From Leptolyngbyaceae cyanobacterium RM1_1_2 (GTDB lineage Bacteria; Cyanobacteriota; Cyanobacteriia; Phormidesmidales; Phormidesmidaceae), in contig JAAUQI010000003.1 in the NCBI GenBank assembly GCA_012032345.1, forward strand, positions 90,842 through 154,841: a stretch of 64,000 nucleotides of DNA, given 5' to 3'. The notes beneath the pieces are model-generated. The model saw only the letters and a list, made by a program, of their open reading frames with translations, did no database searches and was not told the DNA's origin. Both the position numbers and the translations under genes were made by a program. The number at the start of each line of letters is the position of its first letter. Position 1 is the stretch's first letter. This document shows positions 17,461 through 26,897 of the stretch, one piece after another.

Positions 17461-20400
17461 ATGACACCTGCCGATGCCGCCCCATCTGTTTTGGCCTACA
17501 ACCAGGAGAGCTTGGATAACCTCCGGCGAGCGATCGCTTTGGGTCATCAAAACTTTTATCTGCTCTTTGCCCCCTGCAACTATCAGCGCCTGCAAGCCCT
17601 AATGGTGGCGCAGCTGCTACGGCAGATTGAGGGTGCCCAAGGGCTGAGCTTAGACCCTGATACCTCTTCTCTCTACCGGGCCATCAGCCAGTACCTCGCT
17701 ACCCCAAAAGACACCCCAACAGGCCCTCTAGAAGCCCCAAAGTTGCCCAGCGTTTTGCTAATTCAAGGCGTAGATCAAATCCAGCACCTGAGCCAGGTTT
17801 TAGCCCAGGACAATCTGGTACGCGACAACTTTCGCCAGTTTCAGGTTCCCATTGTTTTCTGGCTTAACGAGCACAGCCTACAGCAGTTCAGCCGCTACGC
17901 CCCCGACTTTGTCACCTATGCCACCCGCCCCGGCAGCTTTGAGTATCCCCCCGATGAGCTGATTAATCTGATTCACCAAAGTGCCGATCTGCTCTTTGCT
18001 CAAACTCTCCTGACCGAGAGCGATCGCGCTTTACCCAACACGGCGATCGCCCTGCAAAGCAGCTCTCAGCTCAGCAGCGAACTGGAATTTGCCCTTAACG
18101 ACCTCGCCGCCGCAGGCCGCAGCCTGGATCCTGTCCTGCAGGCTTGCCTAGACTTTGTGCGCGGTCGAGAAGCCCAGGCCCGACTAGAGATGGACACGGC
18201 CCGAGAGCGCTATGAGCGCAGTTTAAGATTTTGGCAGGGATCGATTGATGCCCCTGAATCTTTTGACTTTTTACTGACCCCCCCGCGCGATCGCACCGCT
18301 GTCCTGCTGTTCTATCTCGGCCTTTGGTGGCGCAGCTACGCTGTGCTACAGCGAGTAGCCTATCAGGCAGCGCTGCGTCAGGCCCGCGATTATTTTGAGC
18401 AGTGCTTGGCCATTTTTAGAGAGCAGGGGCAGGGGCAGCGGCTAGCACAGTTTATCCACGCCCTGGCAGAGGTACTGCAAAAACAGGGGGACTGGTCGGC
18501 CCTAGCGGCGCTGATGCAGGAGGCAGTACCGCTGCACCAGCAGTTTCGAGATCGGGTACGTCTAGCCCGCGATCGCGGCTACCTGGCCGAAATTGCTCTG
18601 CAGCAGGGCGATTGGCTTACAGCTCAGACGGAGGCGCAGCAGGCCCTAGAGCTGGTGGTGCAGGTAGAGGATGGCCTAGAGGTTGGCGAAAGAGCTACCG
18701 ACTCAGCCTTGGCGATCGCCTATAGGTTTCAGCAGGGGTGGTATCGCTTTTTGCTGGGCGAGGCCCTGATGCACCAGGCAGCACCCCAGGCGGCGATCGC
18801 TCACCTAGAGGCCGCCCGCGCCCAGAGCGATCCTCATTTTGACCTGACGCTCTATCTGCAAATTCTCAATCGGCTCATTCACTATTACTTCCAGCAGGGC
18901 CAATATTTAGAATCGTTTCAGGTAAGGCAAATCCGGCGTAAAACGGAGTATCAGTTTAACCTACGGGCTTTTGTGGGGGCCAGCGCCGTACAGCCGCACC
19001 AGATGGTCGCGCCCACCACTCCTGTAGACGACGGTACCTCCACCCTAATTGCCTCAGAAATTACTGCTTCTGGCCGCGAGCAGGACGTTCGCGCTCTGGT
19101 CAATCGGCTCGGCCTGCCACGCTACCAGCTCATAGTGATCCACGGTGAGTCCGGTGTTGGCAAAAGCTCAATTCTCAGTGCCGGACTAGTTCCCGCTCTG
19201 CGACGAGAGTCCCCCGAAGGTCGCACAGTTGTACCCGTTTTGCTGCAAATCTACGGTAACTGGGAGGAGAGCATTGAGCGTGCCCTAAAATTAGCCCAAA
19301 CGCCAGGGGCTGCCATTCCGATTCTAGCCGCCCCGGCCAGAAACCCTGGCTCTCGACTGAGTGGCAAACTCAGCAAATCCATTCCCAAATTTTCCAAAGT
19401 TGTCAGGCGTCAGCAGAGCCAGCCAGAAGCCGCCACAAAGCTCGAAGCGTCTGGGTCTGTTGGAACACTGCCTCATTCCCTGTCCCGGCTGAAAGCAGCT
19501 ACTGAGCAAAACCAGCTGGTTATTCTAATTTTTGATCAGTTTGAGGAGTTCTTTTTTGAGTGGCCGAACCTAAAAGATCGGCAGCGGTTTTACCAATTTT
19601 TTCAGTGCTGTTTAGAGCTACCTTTTATTAAAGTGGTGCTGGCTCTACGGGAAGACTATCTGCACTATTTGCTAGAAATTGAGCGCTTGGTTGATCTAAG
19701 CGCCATTGACAATGATATTCTGGGCCGTGATATTCGCTACGGGCTGGGCAATTTTTCCAAAGCCGGTGCGGAGCAAGTGATCCGGCAGCTAACGGAGAGC
19801 GCCCAGTATTATTTGGCAGATGATTTAATCACCGCGCTAGTAGAAGACCTAGCGGCAGAAACCGGAGAGGTGCGCCCGATAGAGCTGCAGGTGGTCGGGG
19901 CGGAACTACAGCGAGAAGCGATTAGTTCTCTATCGCAGTATCGTCAGCTTGGAGATCAGCCGAAGCAAACCCTGGTACAGCAGTTTCTCAACAATGTTGT
20001 CCATGACTGCGGCCCTCCCAATCAGGATTTAGCCTGGACTGTGCTGTACTTTCTCACCGACGAAGACGCCGACAACCGCCTCTACCGTCCGCTCAAAACC
20101 CAGGAAGAACTCACCGAAGAGCTGACGCTCCTAAAGATGACCTTTACGCCAGAACAGCTAGGGCTGGTACTGGCGATTTTAGTCGGATCAGGGCTGGTCT
20201 TCCAAATTCCGGAAGAGACCGGCGATCGCTACCAGCTCGTGCATGACTATTTAGTCCGCTTTGTCCGTCAGGAAAAAACGTCTGAGCTAGCCCAAGCCTT
20301 ACTAGCAGCCAGAGCCGCCACTAGAGCCGCTCAAGAAAGAACGGCAGATCTGCTAGCAGAAAAAAACAAACTGCTAGAGCAGCGGCTCAAACTGGCGCGT

Positions 20401-20490
20401 CGAACAGCCTCAGTCTTGGTTGCAATCGCTGTCTTTTTGACCTTAATCGTATTGACCTTAATCATAATTGACGAGGCGCTAATAAACTGA
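17461..20490 (+). CDS. TPR/STAND ATPase with degenerate N-terminal NTPase domain and C-terminal membrane anchor
   Basis: 1009 residues. Residues 1-170 look like an NTPase domain that has lost its P-loop: NFYLLFAPCNYQRLQ stands where Walker A should be, while LPSVLLIQGVDQI keeps a Walker-B-like strand. Residues about 230-490 are TPR-like helical repeats. Residues about 535-940 are a STAND-type ATPase with Walker A GESGVGKSS (562-570) and Walker B LVILIFDQFEEFF (686-698). A coiled coil (about 945-982) leads to one membrane helix at the very end. Family relatives I know usually continue into WD40 repeats after this helix; here the protein stops, so any sensor would be the TPR block. It is coupled to the upstream ATPase. 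Its 3' end overlaps the convergent sulfotransferase reading frame by up to 160 bases. Confidence 0.82.
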   Translation: MTPADAAPSVLAYNQESLDNLRRAIALGHQNFYLLFAPCNYQRLQALMVAQLLRQIEGAQGLSLDPDTSSLYRAISQYLATPKDTPTGPLEAPKLPSVLLIQGVDQIQHLSQVLAQDNLVRDNFRQFQVPIVFWLNEHSLQQFSRYAPDFVTYATRPGSFEYPPDELINLIHQSADLLFAQTLLTESDRALPNTAIALQSSSQLSSELEFALNDLAAAGRSLDPVLQACLDFVRGREAQARLEMDTARERYERSLRFWQGSIDAPESFDFLLTPPRDRTAVLLFYLGLWWRSYAVLQRVAYQAALRQARDYFEQCLAIFREQGQGQRLAQFIHALAEVLQKQGDWSALAALMQEAVPLHQQFRDRVRLARDRGYLAEIALQQGDWLTAQTEAQQALELVVQVEDGLEVGERATDSALAIAYRFQQGWYRFLLGEALMHQAAPQAAIAHLEAARAQSDPHFDLTLYLQILNRLIHYYFQQGQYLESFQVRQIRRKTEYQFNLRAFVGASAVQPHQMVAPTTPVDDGTSTLIASEITASGREQDVRALVNRLGLPRYQLIVIHGESGVGKSSILSAGLVPALRRESPEGRTVVPVLLQIYGNWEESIERALKLAQTPGAAIPILAAPARNPGSRLSGKLSKSIPKFSKVVRRQQSQPEAATKLEASGSVGTLPHSLSRLKAATEQNQLVILIFDQFEEFFFEWPNLKDRQRFYQFFQCCLELPFIKVVLALREDYLHYLLEIERLVDLSAIDNDILGRDIRYGLGNFSKAGAEQVIRQLTESAQYYLADDLITALVEDLAAETGEVRPIELQVVGAELQREAISSLSQYRQLGDQPKQTLVQQFLNNVVHDCGPPNQDLAWTVLYFLTDEDADNRLYRPLKTQEELTEELTLLKMTFTPEQLGLVLAILVGSGLVFQIPEETGDRYQLVHDYLVRFVRQEKTSELAQALLAARAATRAAQERTADLLAEKNKLLEQRLKLARRTASVLVAIAVFLTLIVLTLIIIDEALIN

Positions 20491-21380
20491 TTTTGCTGAG
20501 GTAGACCCCTGGAAAATTTCCAGTCAGGCACGACATCTTTAACCGTCGCCTTGAAGCTGCTACAGTTTAGCGACAGCCCCAGCCATTCACCCAGCACGCT
20601 GAGATCCTGGTCGAACTTTTCCTGCAGCATAGCCAGATTCTCTGGTGAAATCTGAGGCTTCTCCTTCAGCGTCCACCAGGTCTTTACCCAGTTGCGCAAC
20701 TCTTTCGGCACTAGCTGCTTGCGAATTTGCTTCAGCAGCGGTGCCTCTACCAGGGCATCTCGCCAAACACTCCGGCGCATTCTTTGGCTAGATACATTCC
20801 CCCGCTCAAACTCACTCTGCCAAATCGGCGGTTGCGAATAACCAATAAACTCACAGATACGCTCTAGCTCTAGCTGAGGATAAGCGCAAAAGCGCTCAAA
20901 GAAGACGGGCAAGATTTGCTCAGGGCCAAAAGCCTCAAAAAAGGGCTGGAGCTGGCTCGTATATTGGCTGTAAGCAATTAGCTCAGGGTGGCTTTGAAGA
21001 GCCGTATTAATATCGGTTGAAACCACCAGCTCTGTCCATTCATGAATATAGTGAGACACCAGGCGATCGACGGGGTGACGCATCATATAGACTAGCTTGG
21101 CATTGGGTAAATGCTGCTTTAATCGCTCAACTGTATGAGGATAGGTCGGCAGCTTAGTGTAGTGGGTGCTGGCTTCTCCGCAAAGATCGTTGGCCTCAGC
21201 CTCGTCAAACAAACTAAAATAATGCTCAATTCCCTTTACATACTGATCGTCATTGCTAAAGAAGTTAGGCTCTTTTGGGGTAGGCATAAAGACATTTGGC
21301 TGAGCCACCAACTGCTCATGCAGCGTCGTCGTTGCGCACTTCATAGCGCCAATGACAATGAATTTTACTGGTCTATTCAT
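20331..21380 (-). CDS. sulfotransferase; C-terminal tail probably a frameshift artefact
   Basis: PAPS-dependent sulfotransferase. The N-terminal FIVIGAMKCATTTLHEQL is the 5'-phosphosulfate loop and LVYMMRHPVDRLVSHY the 3'-phosphate motif with Arg and Ser. It likely sulfates a sugar of the local polysaccharide. The open frame gives 349 residues, but the last 50 or so, rich in Ser, Lys and Thr, lie antisense to the STAND gene and look non-native. If one base is missing from the A-run at 20513-20516 the protein would instead stop at 20479-20481, soon after the family-like VKDVVPDWK, and the 160-base overlap would shrink to about 12. That fits the other homopolymer losses in this window. Confidence 0.85.
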   Translation of the reverse strand: MNRPVKFIVIGAMKCATTTLHEQLVAQPNVFMPTPKEPNFFSNDDQYVKGIEHYFSLFDEAEANDLCGEASTHYTKLPTYPHTVERLKQHLPNAKLVYMMRHPVDRLVSHYIHEWTELVVSTDINTALQSHPELIAYSQYTSQLQPFFEAFGPEQILPVFFERFCAYPQLELERICEFIGYSQPPIWQSEFERGNVSSQRMRRSVWRDALVEAPLLKQIRKQLVPKELRNWVKTWWTLKEKPQISPENLAMLQEKFDQDLSVLGEWLGLSLNCSSFKATVKDVVPDWKFSRGLPQQNQFISASSIMIKVNTIKVKKTAIATKTEAVRRASLSRCSSSLFFSASRSAVLS

Positions 21381-21582
21381 AGTAGTCTTGCTCGTAGAAA
21401 ATTTACGGTGGAGAAAATTTTTGATAAGGGCTAAAAGCCTTTACTAAAAATGTCCTGTTTTTTGAAAAAGGGGGCAGAGATGTTCCCTCTTCAAACTTTA
21501 TCTAGTACTAGAGGAGCGATTTAGGGTGGGGCATATCGCGCCTTTAGATACTTAATAAGATGTTTTTGGAACCTTTAATGTT

Positions 21583-22781
21583 TCACTGTTTCTTTAACTT
21601 GAGAGATATCGAAGTTGCAACATAAACAACCCAAAAAATAGTCGCTAGTCTCATTAATATGCTTTCAGTCATGTTATAAATCAGGAGAAAGCTTAAAAAG
21701 GCAAAAGGCCAAATCTTGCTAGACTCTTTGGCTTTGTAAGCTAGCTGTAAAGCAAGTCCATAGCTTTGACAAAAGTCAACTACAAACAAGGTTAGACCGA
21801 CTAAGCCGATAGAAAGCGCTAACTCTAGAAATCCATTGTGCGAATGAGGAGGAATATAATCGTTGGCAACGTTAATACCTACCTCAACCGCATAGGGACT
21901 GCCAGTAGCCCAAAAAGCTGATACTCCGTAACCTAACAGGGGCTTTTGCCAGATCTTTTGGATCACAATTTCCCAAATAAGAGTGCGCCCGGTTAGAGTA
22001 GGATCCCTGCCTAAACCATACATAATAGGATTCCAGAAGCTGAACACAACTACGGCGGTAGAAGCTAGTGCCATTGCGCTTAGATCTAGGAATAATATAG
22101 TCTCCTTACCCTTCCACTGATAAAACCGATAGGCTATCAAAATCGCTAAAATTAATAAAGAAACTATTAGCCCAGTTTTTGAGGTAGACAAAATAACTGT
22201 ACCTATAGCAGCGGCAAGACCTATTTGCCCCAGCAGGCGACTGCCTCTGTCTGAATTTTTTATAGATAGCGTAAAACAGCTAATGACTGTTAGAGCCATA
22301 TGAGCTGACAAGGTGTTTTTTGCTCAAAAACGCCTCGCCAAGCGCCCGCAAAAACATCATTTGAGTGGACGCCCACTGCCGGGTTAGTAATCACTACAAA
22401 AATGCTTAGCAGAGTGCTAATTCCCAAAGCTGATACGACCAGCTCTAGCTGCTCTCTCAAGCTAAATCTAGAAGCCAGGTATAAGCTAAAAATTGCCATA
22501 GGGAGTATCTCACCCCTGATACTGTTTGTCGTGATCTCAGGCATTTCAGACCAGAGGAATGAAGCTGAACTCAGAGCAATCAGCAGAACAATAAAGGGGG
22601 CACTTTTGAGAGCATCAAGCGTTCTCTTCAGACGCATGATGAGTAATAGCAGCACAATAGCTGAGAAACTGTATCTAATCAGCGTTAGTGAAAGGCTTGA
22701 AACGAAAACATTTAAGCTTCCCGAAAAAAACAGAAGCATAAATATAGACATTAGCTTTTCAGCTCGGTTAATAGGCAGCAT
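21583..22781 (-). pseudogene. O-antigen ligase/polymerase-like membrane protein, frameshifted in a T-run
   Basis: Wzy/WaaL-type (O-antigen ligase) inner-membrane protein that polymerises or attaches polysaccharide on the periplasmic side. The N-terminal 160 residues and the C-terminal 240 lie in two frames (22290-22781 and 21583-22311). Adding one T to the run at 22316-22321 joins them as FEQKNTLSAHMAL, giving about 400 residues with ten or more hydrophobic segments. The long periplasmic loop carries PHSHNGFLELALSIGL, whose PHSHN matches the conserved ligase histidine motif. The neighbour downstream is a sulfotransferase, upstream a repeat region and a GT4 gene. Probably intact in the living cell. 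Confidence 0.87.
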
Positions 22782-22847
22782 ATTAACAGACTAGCTTTTC
22801 TTGACTTGATGCAATATCAGGACAGAATGAGCACTGCCCGCCCCCTA

Positions 22848-22975
22848 AATCCACTGAGGGACTGTTTTAAAGGGCTTCTGTGAGATGTCTATCTTTTAAT
22901 CTCCCTAAGTCTTCCTTGAGAAGGGGGACTTCCAAGCCGATTCCCTTCTTTTCCAAGGAGGCCAAGGGGGATTTA
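22848..22975. repeat. REP-like palindromic repeat in the 22782-23176 gap
   Basis: Within a 395-base gene-free stretch. The left part CCCCCTAAATCC and the right part CCAAGGGGGATTT are nearly reverse-complementary, with further internal complementary runs (AGAAGGGGGACTT, CTCCCTAAGTCTTCC). This pattern, AAATCCCCC facing GGGGGATTT, is a familiar dispersed hairpin repeat in cyanobacterial genomes. I see no gene or transposase here. Confidence 0.5.
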
Positions 22976-23176
22976 CAAGTGCTAAATAAACTGCATGTTC
23001 TTTCTCAAACAGCCTCTAATTTGGTTACTCTCAGTTGCTCTCAATTGCTAATTTTGAGTGTTCTACCAATATAAGAAAAAAAGCTATACCTCGATTGTTA
23101 TAGTTCTGTGAATTTATTATTTAGATTTGGTGTTGAGTGACCCTGCTACGAGCGCAAGCACTGGCTTTGGGCAAAC

Positions 23177-24379
23177 TCAGGCATTTGAGTATTTTCTGGC
23201 GGCGATAGAGTAATTAGAGAGCCAATCTTTTCCTGCATCTGAACTCAAGAGCCACTTACTAATAAAGTCTCCTGACTTTACAGGAATTTGCAAGTTTTGC
23301 CAGGTTTGCTCAGACTGAGCTGAGATTTCCTCGTAGAGACTTGCCTCTGAAATTAAGGTCTCGATAGAAGTCACAATGCCTTCTACCTGACCGGCTGGAT
23401 AAATCATCGCGCTCTTTCGGTGGACTAAATTGCCCAGAAACATGGGATGATCGGAAGCAATGATGGGCGTGCGCGAACAAAGTCCCTCATAGATTGTCAG
23501 CGGTAGACCCTCTGGGTAATCATGACGGCTAGGAACAATCACAAAATCAGCCGACCGCATCAGGTCTACAATAGAGTCGTGGGGAACTAGCCCCAAGAAC
23601 GAAACGTTATCTTGAATGCCCAAAGCGATCGCTCTTTCCTCAAACTCTTTGAGTTTACCTTTGCCAGCTATTTTGAGTTTGGCCTCTATGCCTTTGGCCC
23701 GCAGCAGAGCTACGGCCTCAATGATGTCCCCGACTCCCTTTGCTTCACTGACTGATCCTACATAAGTAAGTTTCCAGAAATCTGCGTTGGCCGGTAGCTT
23801 CTTGGCAGGAAACTGCTCGGGTGTGACTTGATGAGGCCAGTCCCAGGGGACTATTTTATGGGGGTTGACGCCAATAGCCACTAGGCTTTTACAGGCATTG
23901 ATGCCGTGATTACCTACCCAATCAATGCAGGAATGATTTAGGAGCCTCGCCAACAAGTAGTTTTTGAGCCTGTCCTTCAGGCTGCGGCCATTGAAAGAAT
24001 CTGCTAAGAGTACGAGCGTAGGTATTTGTTTTTTGATTGCCCATTGCAATAAAGGCTTAGTGGGCGAACGGATAACCAGATGGGTTGGCGCTTGAGCTTC
24101 AACAAAGGGAATTAGCCCAGTAGCAGGCTGTCCAAAACTAAATCCGGTGCCAATAACACGAAATCCGGGTTCAGCCAGTTCATTGTAAGGTTCCTGGCAG
24201 TAGCAACACAGAACAGCGACTTCTTCGACCTGTTTGCCAATGCCGATGAGAGTGTTCAAAGCATACCGGTGGCCGTGGTAAGTTTCGCTCTGGCCTCGTT
24301 TCATCCGATCGTAAGCTTCGCGGTAATCACCGGCGTAAAGGACGACGAGCAGGCGTATGTTTTGTGATTGCGACTGCAT
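23177..24379 (-). CDS. glycosyltransferase family 4
   Basis: 400-residue GT4-type glycosyltransferase. The C-terminal domain shows WKLTYVGSVSEAKGVGDIIE, LKIAGKGKLKEFEERA and the donor-site motif RHDYPEGLPLTIYEGLCS, a conservative form of the EGxxLxxxEA element. The N-terminal domain begins IRLLVVLYAGDYREAYDRMK. No membrane segment. It is transcribed away from the GT2 gene at 24762, with a 382-base divergent region between them. Composition is like the housekeeping DNA of the window. The sugar and linkage are unknown. Confidence 0.88.
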   Translation of the reverse strand: MQSQSQNIRLLVVLYAGDYREAYDRMKRGQSETYHGHRYALNTLIGIGKQVEEVAVLCCYCQEPYNELAEPGFRVIGTGFSFGQPATGLIPFVEAQAPTHLVIRSPTKPLLQWAIKKQIPTLVLLADSFNGRSLKDRLKNYLLARLLNHSCIDWVGNHGINACKSLVAIGVNPHKIVPWDWPHQVTPEQFPAKKLPANADFWKLTYVGSVSEAKGVGDIIEAVALLRAKGIEAKLKIAGKGKLKEFEERAIALGIQDNVSFLGLVPHDSIVDLMRSADFVIVPSRHDYPEGLPLTIYEGLCSRTPIIASDHPMFLGNLVHRKSAMIYPAGQVEGIVTSIETLISEASLYEEISAQSEQTWQNLQIPVKSGDFISKWLLSSDAGKDWLSNYSIAARKYSNA

Positions 24380-24761
24380 AATAGTTAAGAACTGTTTTGA
24401 AAGAATAAAATTTGGTGAATCAGAAAACCCTGATTAAGGGCGATCGCCATTAGATACAAAATTAACTACTGTGAGTCTTGTTTTTTACCGGGAACACACC
24501 TGCATCTCTAAAGTCACTAAGACGCGGGTGTGACTCTTGCGTTTCCGTGTTTTTCCTCGTACAGGCTAGCTCTACCTGAGTGTAAATATAAAATCCATAT
24601 TTATTCTTCAAAAAAGAAAGGTAACCTTGAAGAGCATGTAAAGCTTGGCGGCTGTCAGATCAATTTGAGCTAATTTTATAGGCAAGTTGTGAGGTGATAC
24701 CCGGAAATCGGCCCTTTGCTGTAACTTCTGCCCCAACTATAGTGAGAAGGTCAGGCATCTG
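24380..24761. other. divergent promoter region between glycosyltransferase genes
   Basis: 382 bases with no gene. It must carry promoters for the genes at 24379 (minus) and 24762 (plus). There is a hairpin-like pair AATCAG/CTGATT around 24419-24434 and an imperfect complementary pair AACACACCTGC/GCGGGTGTG near 24492-24542 that could fold in a plus-strand leader. No convincing boxes or known riboswitch motifs are seen. Confidence 0.35.
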
Positions 24762-25763
24762 ATGAGAATTGGTTTTGTCATTATTGGCCGTAATGAAGGT
24801 GAGCGACTAATACGCTGCCTGCGATCGCTGCTCGGTCAGGTACCTGAAGGCTGCCCTGTTGTCTATGTAGACTCTGGTTCAACCGACGGAAGCCTAAAAG
24901 CCGCCTCCTCGCTGGGGGTTACAGCTATTCCCCTAGATGACTCCCTGCCTTTTTCAATGGCTAGAGGTCGAAACACAGGTCTAGATTACCTGGCTGAGAA
25001 TTTCGCAGAGATTGAATATGCCCAAATGATTGACGGTGACTGCGTTTTGATTGAGGGCTGGCTGGAAAAGGCGGTAGCGATGATTGAGAGCGATCGGCAG
25101 TTGGCCATTGTCTGCGGGCGGCGGCGAGAGCGCTTTCCGGAGGCTTCTCCTTACAATCAGATCGCTGATATGGAGTGGAATACCCCAGTGGGTGAAGCTT
25201 TGGCCTGCGGCGGAGATGCTTTAGTCCGGATTGCGGCTGTGCGCTCAGTAGGGAAATATAACCCGGCGCTGATCTGCGGGGAAGAACCTGAAATGTGCAT
25301 TCGCCTGCGGCAGCAGGGCTGGAAAATCTATCGCCTTGACGCAGATATGACTTTACACGACGCGGCTATGCTGCAGTTTGGCCAGTGGTGGCAGCGTTCG
25401 GTTAGAGGCGGATGGGCGATCGCAGAAGGCAAAGCCATGTACGGTAGTGCTCCCGAAAAGTATATGGTTCGACAGGCTAAAAGCGGCTGGCTGTGGGGAG
25501 CTTTAGTTCCTCTGCTATCTCTAGGTCTGGCCTGGCCCACATCAGGGCTGAGTCTGCTGATGGTTTTGGCCTACCCGCTACTGGCTTGGCGCATTTACAG
25601 CTACCGTCGCAGCTACGGTGACCTGCCGGCCCAGGCACGTCTGTATGGCTTTTTTTGTATGATTTCTAAATTTCCTCAGCTGCTAGGCCAGTTGAAATAT
25701 AGCCTGACCCGGTGGCAGGGAAAACAGGCCACATTAATTGAATACAAAACGTCTACTGGTTAG
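24762..25763 (+). CDS. glycosyltransferase family 2
   Basis: 333 residues. The GT-A domain opens with GFVIIGRNEGERLIRCLRSL, then VYVDSGSTDGS (nucleotide binding) and YAQMIDGDCVLIEGWL, the metal-binding DxD. A catalytic-base region lies in ALICGEEPEMCIRLRQQGW. The C-terminal 90 residues hold about two hydrophobic segments, around LWGALVPLLSLGLAW and GLSLLMVLAYPLLAWRIY, which tether it to the inner membrane. It heads a plus-strand run (25836, 26894, 27943, 29277) that ends with the flippase. Donor and acceptor are unknown. Confidence 0.92.
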   Translation: MRIGFVIIGRNEGERLIRCLRSLLGQVPEGCPVVYVDSGSTDGSLKAASSLGVTAIPLDDSLPFSMARGRNTGLDYLAENFAEIEYAQMIDGDCVLIEGWLEKAVAMIESDRQLAIVCGRRRERFPEASPYNQIADMEWNTPVGEALACGGDALVRIAAVRSVGKYNPALICGEEPEMCIRLRQQGWKIYRLDADMTLHDAAMLQFGQWWQRSVRGGWAIAEGKAMYGSAPEKYMVRQAKSGWLWGALVPLLSLGLAWPTSGLSLLMVLAYPLLAWRIYSYRRSYGDLPAQARLYGFFCMISKFPQLLGQLKYSLTRWQGKQATLIEYKTSTG

Positions 25764-25835
25764 ACTGCTGATGGCTTGACTAAATTTGCCTGATTACGCT
25801 CAAGTGCCAAGAAGTCGTTCTGGAGTTATGCAACA

Positions 25836-26897
25836 ATGACAGCGACGCTGAAAGCTGCCGTTATCGGGACTGGTTTGATTTCTAAGGAGCATCTCACTTT
25901 TTTAGAAGCTTCTGCTCTGTCTGAACTGGTGGGTGTTTGCGACCTTTCTCCGGCTGCGGCTGGCTATGCAGCCCAGCACTTCAAGGCTCAAGCCGCTTTT
26001 ACCGACTATCACGAGATGTTGGCAACGGCAAAACCAGATGTGGTTCACATTCTGACGCCGCCCCAGCTACACAAAACAATGGCCAGTGATTGCCTAAAAG
26101 CGGGATCACACGTCATTTGCGAAAAGCCTATCACCTTGAGCTATGACGATTTTAAGGATCTTTGGGAAGTGGCGCAGCAGTGCGATCGCTACCTGATTGA
26201 AGATCAAAACTACCGCTTCAACGAGCCGATTTTAGACATGCAGCGGCTGATCGCAGCGGGTGATATTGGCGACGTTCAAGAAATAGAGGTGCGCCTGGTT
26301 TTAGATCTTCGCAGCGGCGGGCGCTTTGCTGACGAAAATTTGCCCAGTCCGGTGCACAAACTGCCTGCGGGGGTTATTCATGACTTTATTACCCACCTAT
26401 GCTACTTAGTTTTTACCTTTGCGCCCGAAGCTGAATTTAATCGCATTAGCGCCGCCTGGAGCAATCACGGCGGCGGCGATTTGTTCAAATATGACGATCT
26501 CGACGCCTTGCTCATTAGCGAAGCCGTTCACGCTCGGATTCGATTTAGCTGCCACACTCAACCTGATTGTATTGCGGTGACAGTTCGGGGAGCTAAGGGC
26601 TATGTGGAAACAGATTTGTTTCAGCCCTACCTGCGCTGCGTCATGCCTCGAAGTGTAGGCAAACAGCTCACCCCTTTGACCAATCAGTTTTTAACAGGCC
26701 GCGAGTTTGTCAACGCCAGTATTCGCAACTTCAGGCAAAAGGTGATGCAAAAGACGCCCTATGAGGGCCTGCATCGGCTATTGGATCAGACTTATAAAGC
26801 CATTTTGAATGGCAGCGCCCCGCCTATCAGTTTTGACGATATGGCTCGCTCTAGTCGTTTAGTTGAAGCCTTACTATTGGAGGCCAATCGGTTATGA
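25836..26897 (+). CDS. Gfo/Idh/MocA-family oxidoreductase
   Basis: 353-residue NAD(P)-dependent sugar oxidoreductase. The N-terminal Rossmann fold begins AAVIGTGLISKEHL; HVICEKPIT is the family's conserved EKP motif, with the Lys that contacts substrate. The C-terminal domain with AGVIHDFITHLCY carries the catalytic-site His. The next gene, an epimerase, starts inside its stop codon (ATGA, 4-base overlap), so the two are coupled and likely act on one nucleotide-sugar or sugar ring in polysaccharide synthesis. A second, unrelated-context family member lies at 44.1-45.1 kb. Confidence 0.92.
   Translation: MTATLKAAVIGTGLISKEHLTFLEASALSELVGVCDLSPAAAGYAAQHFKAQAAFTDYHEMLATAKPDVVHILTPPQLHKTMASDCLKAGSHVICEKPITLSYDDFKDLWEVAQQCDRYLIEDQNYRFNEPILDMQRLIAAGDIGDVQEIEVRLVLDLRSGGRFADENLPSPVHKLPAGVIHDFITHLCYLVFTFAPEAEFNRISAAWSNHGGGDLFKYDDLDALLISEAVHARIRFSCHTQPDCIAVTVRGAKGYVETDLFQPYLRCVMPRSVGKQLTPLTNQFLTGREFVNASIRNFRQKVMQKTPYEGLHRLLDQTYKAILNGSAPPISFDDMARSSRLVEALLLEANRL

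Noticed and set aside
17461..20490. STAND protein as a truncated gene that lost WD40 repeats
   Set aside because: The downstream DNA is an intact sulfotransferase on the other strand with no WD40 remnants, so the short form may be natural. I still note the missing WD40 as unusual.
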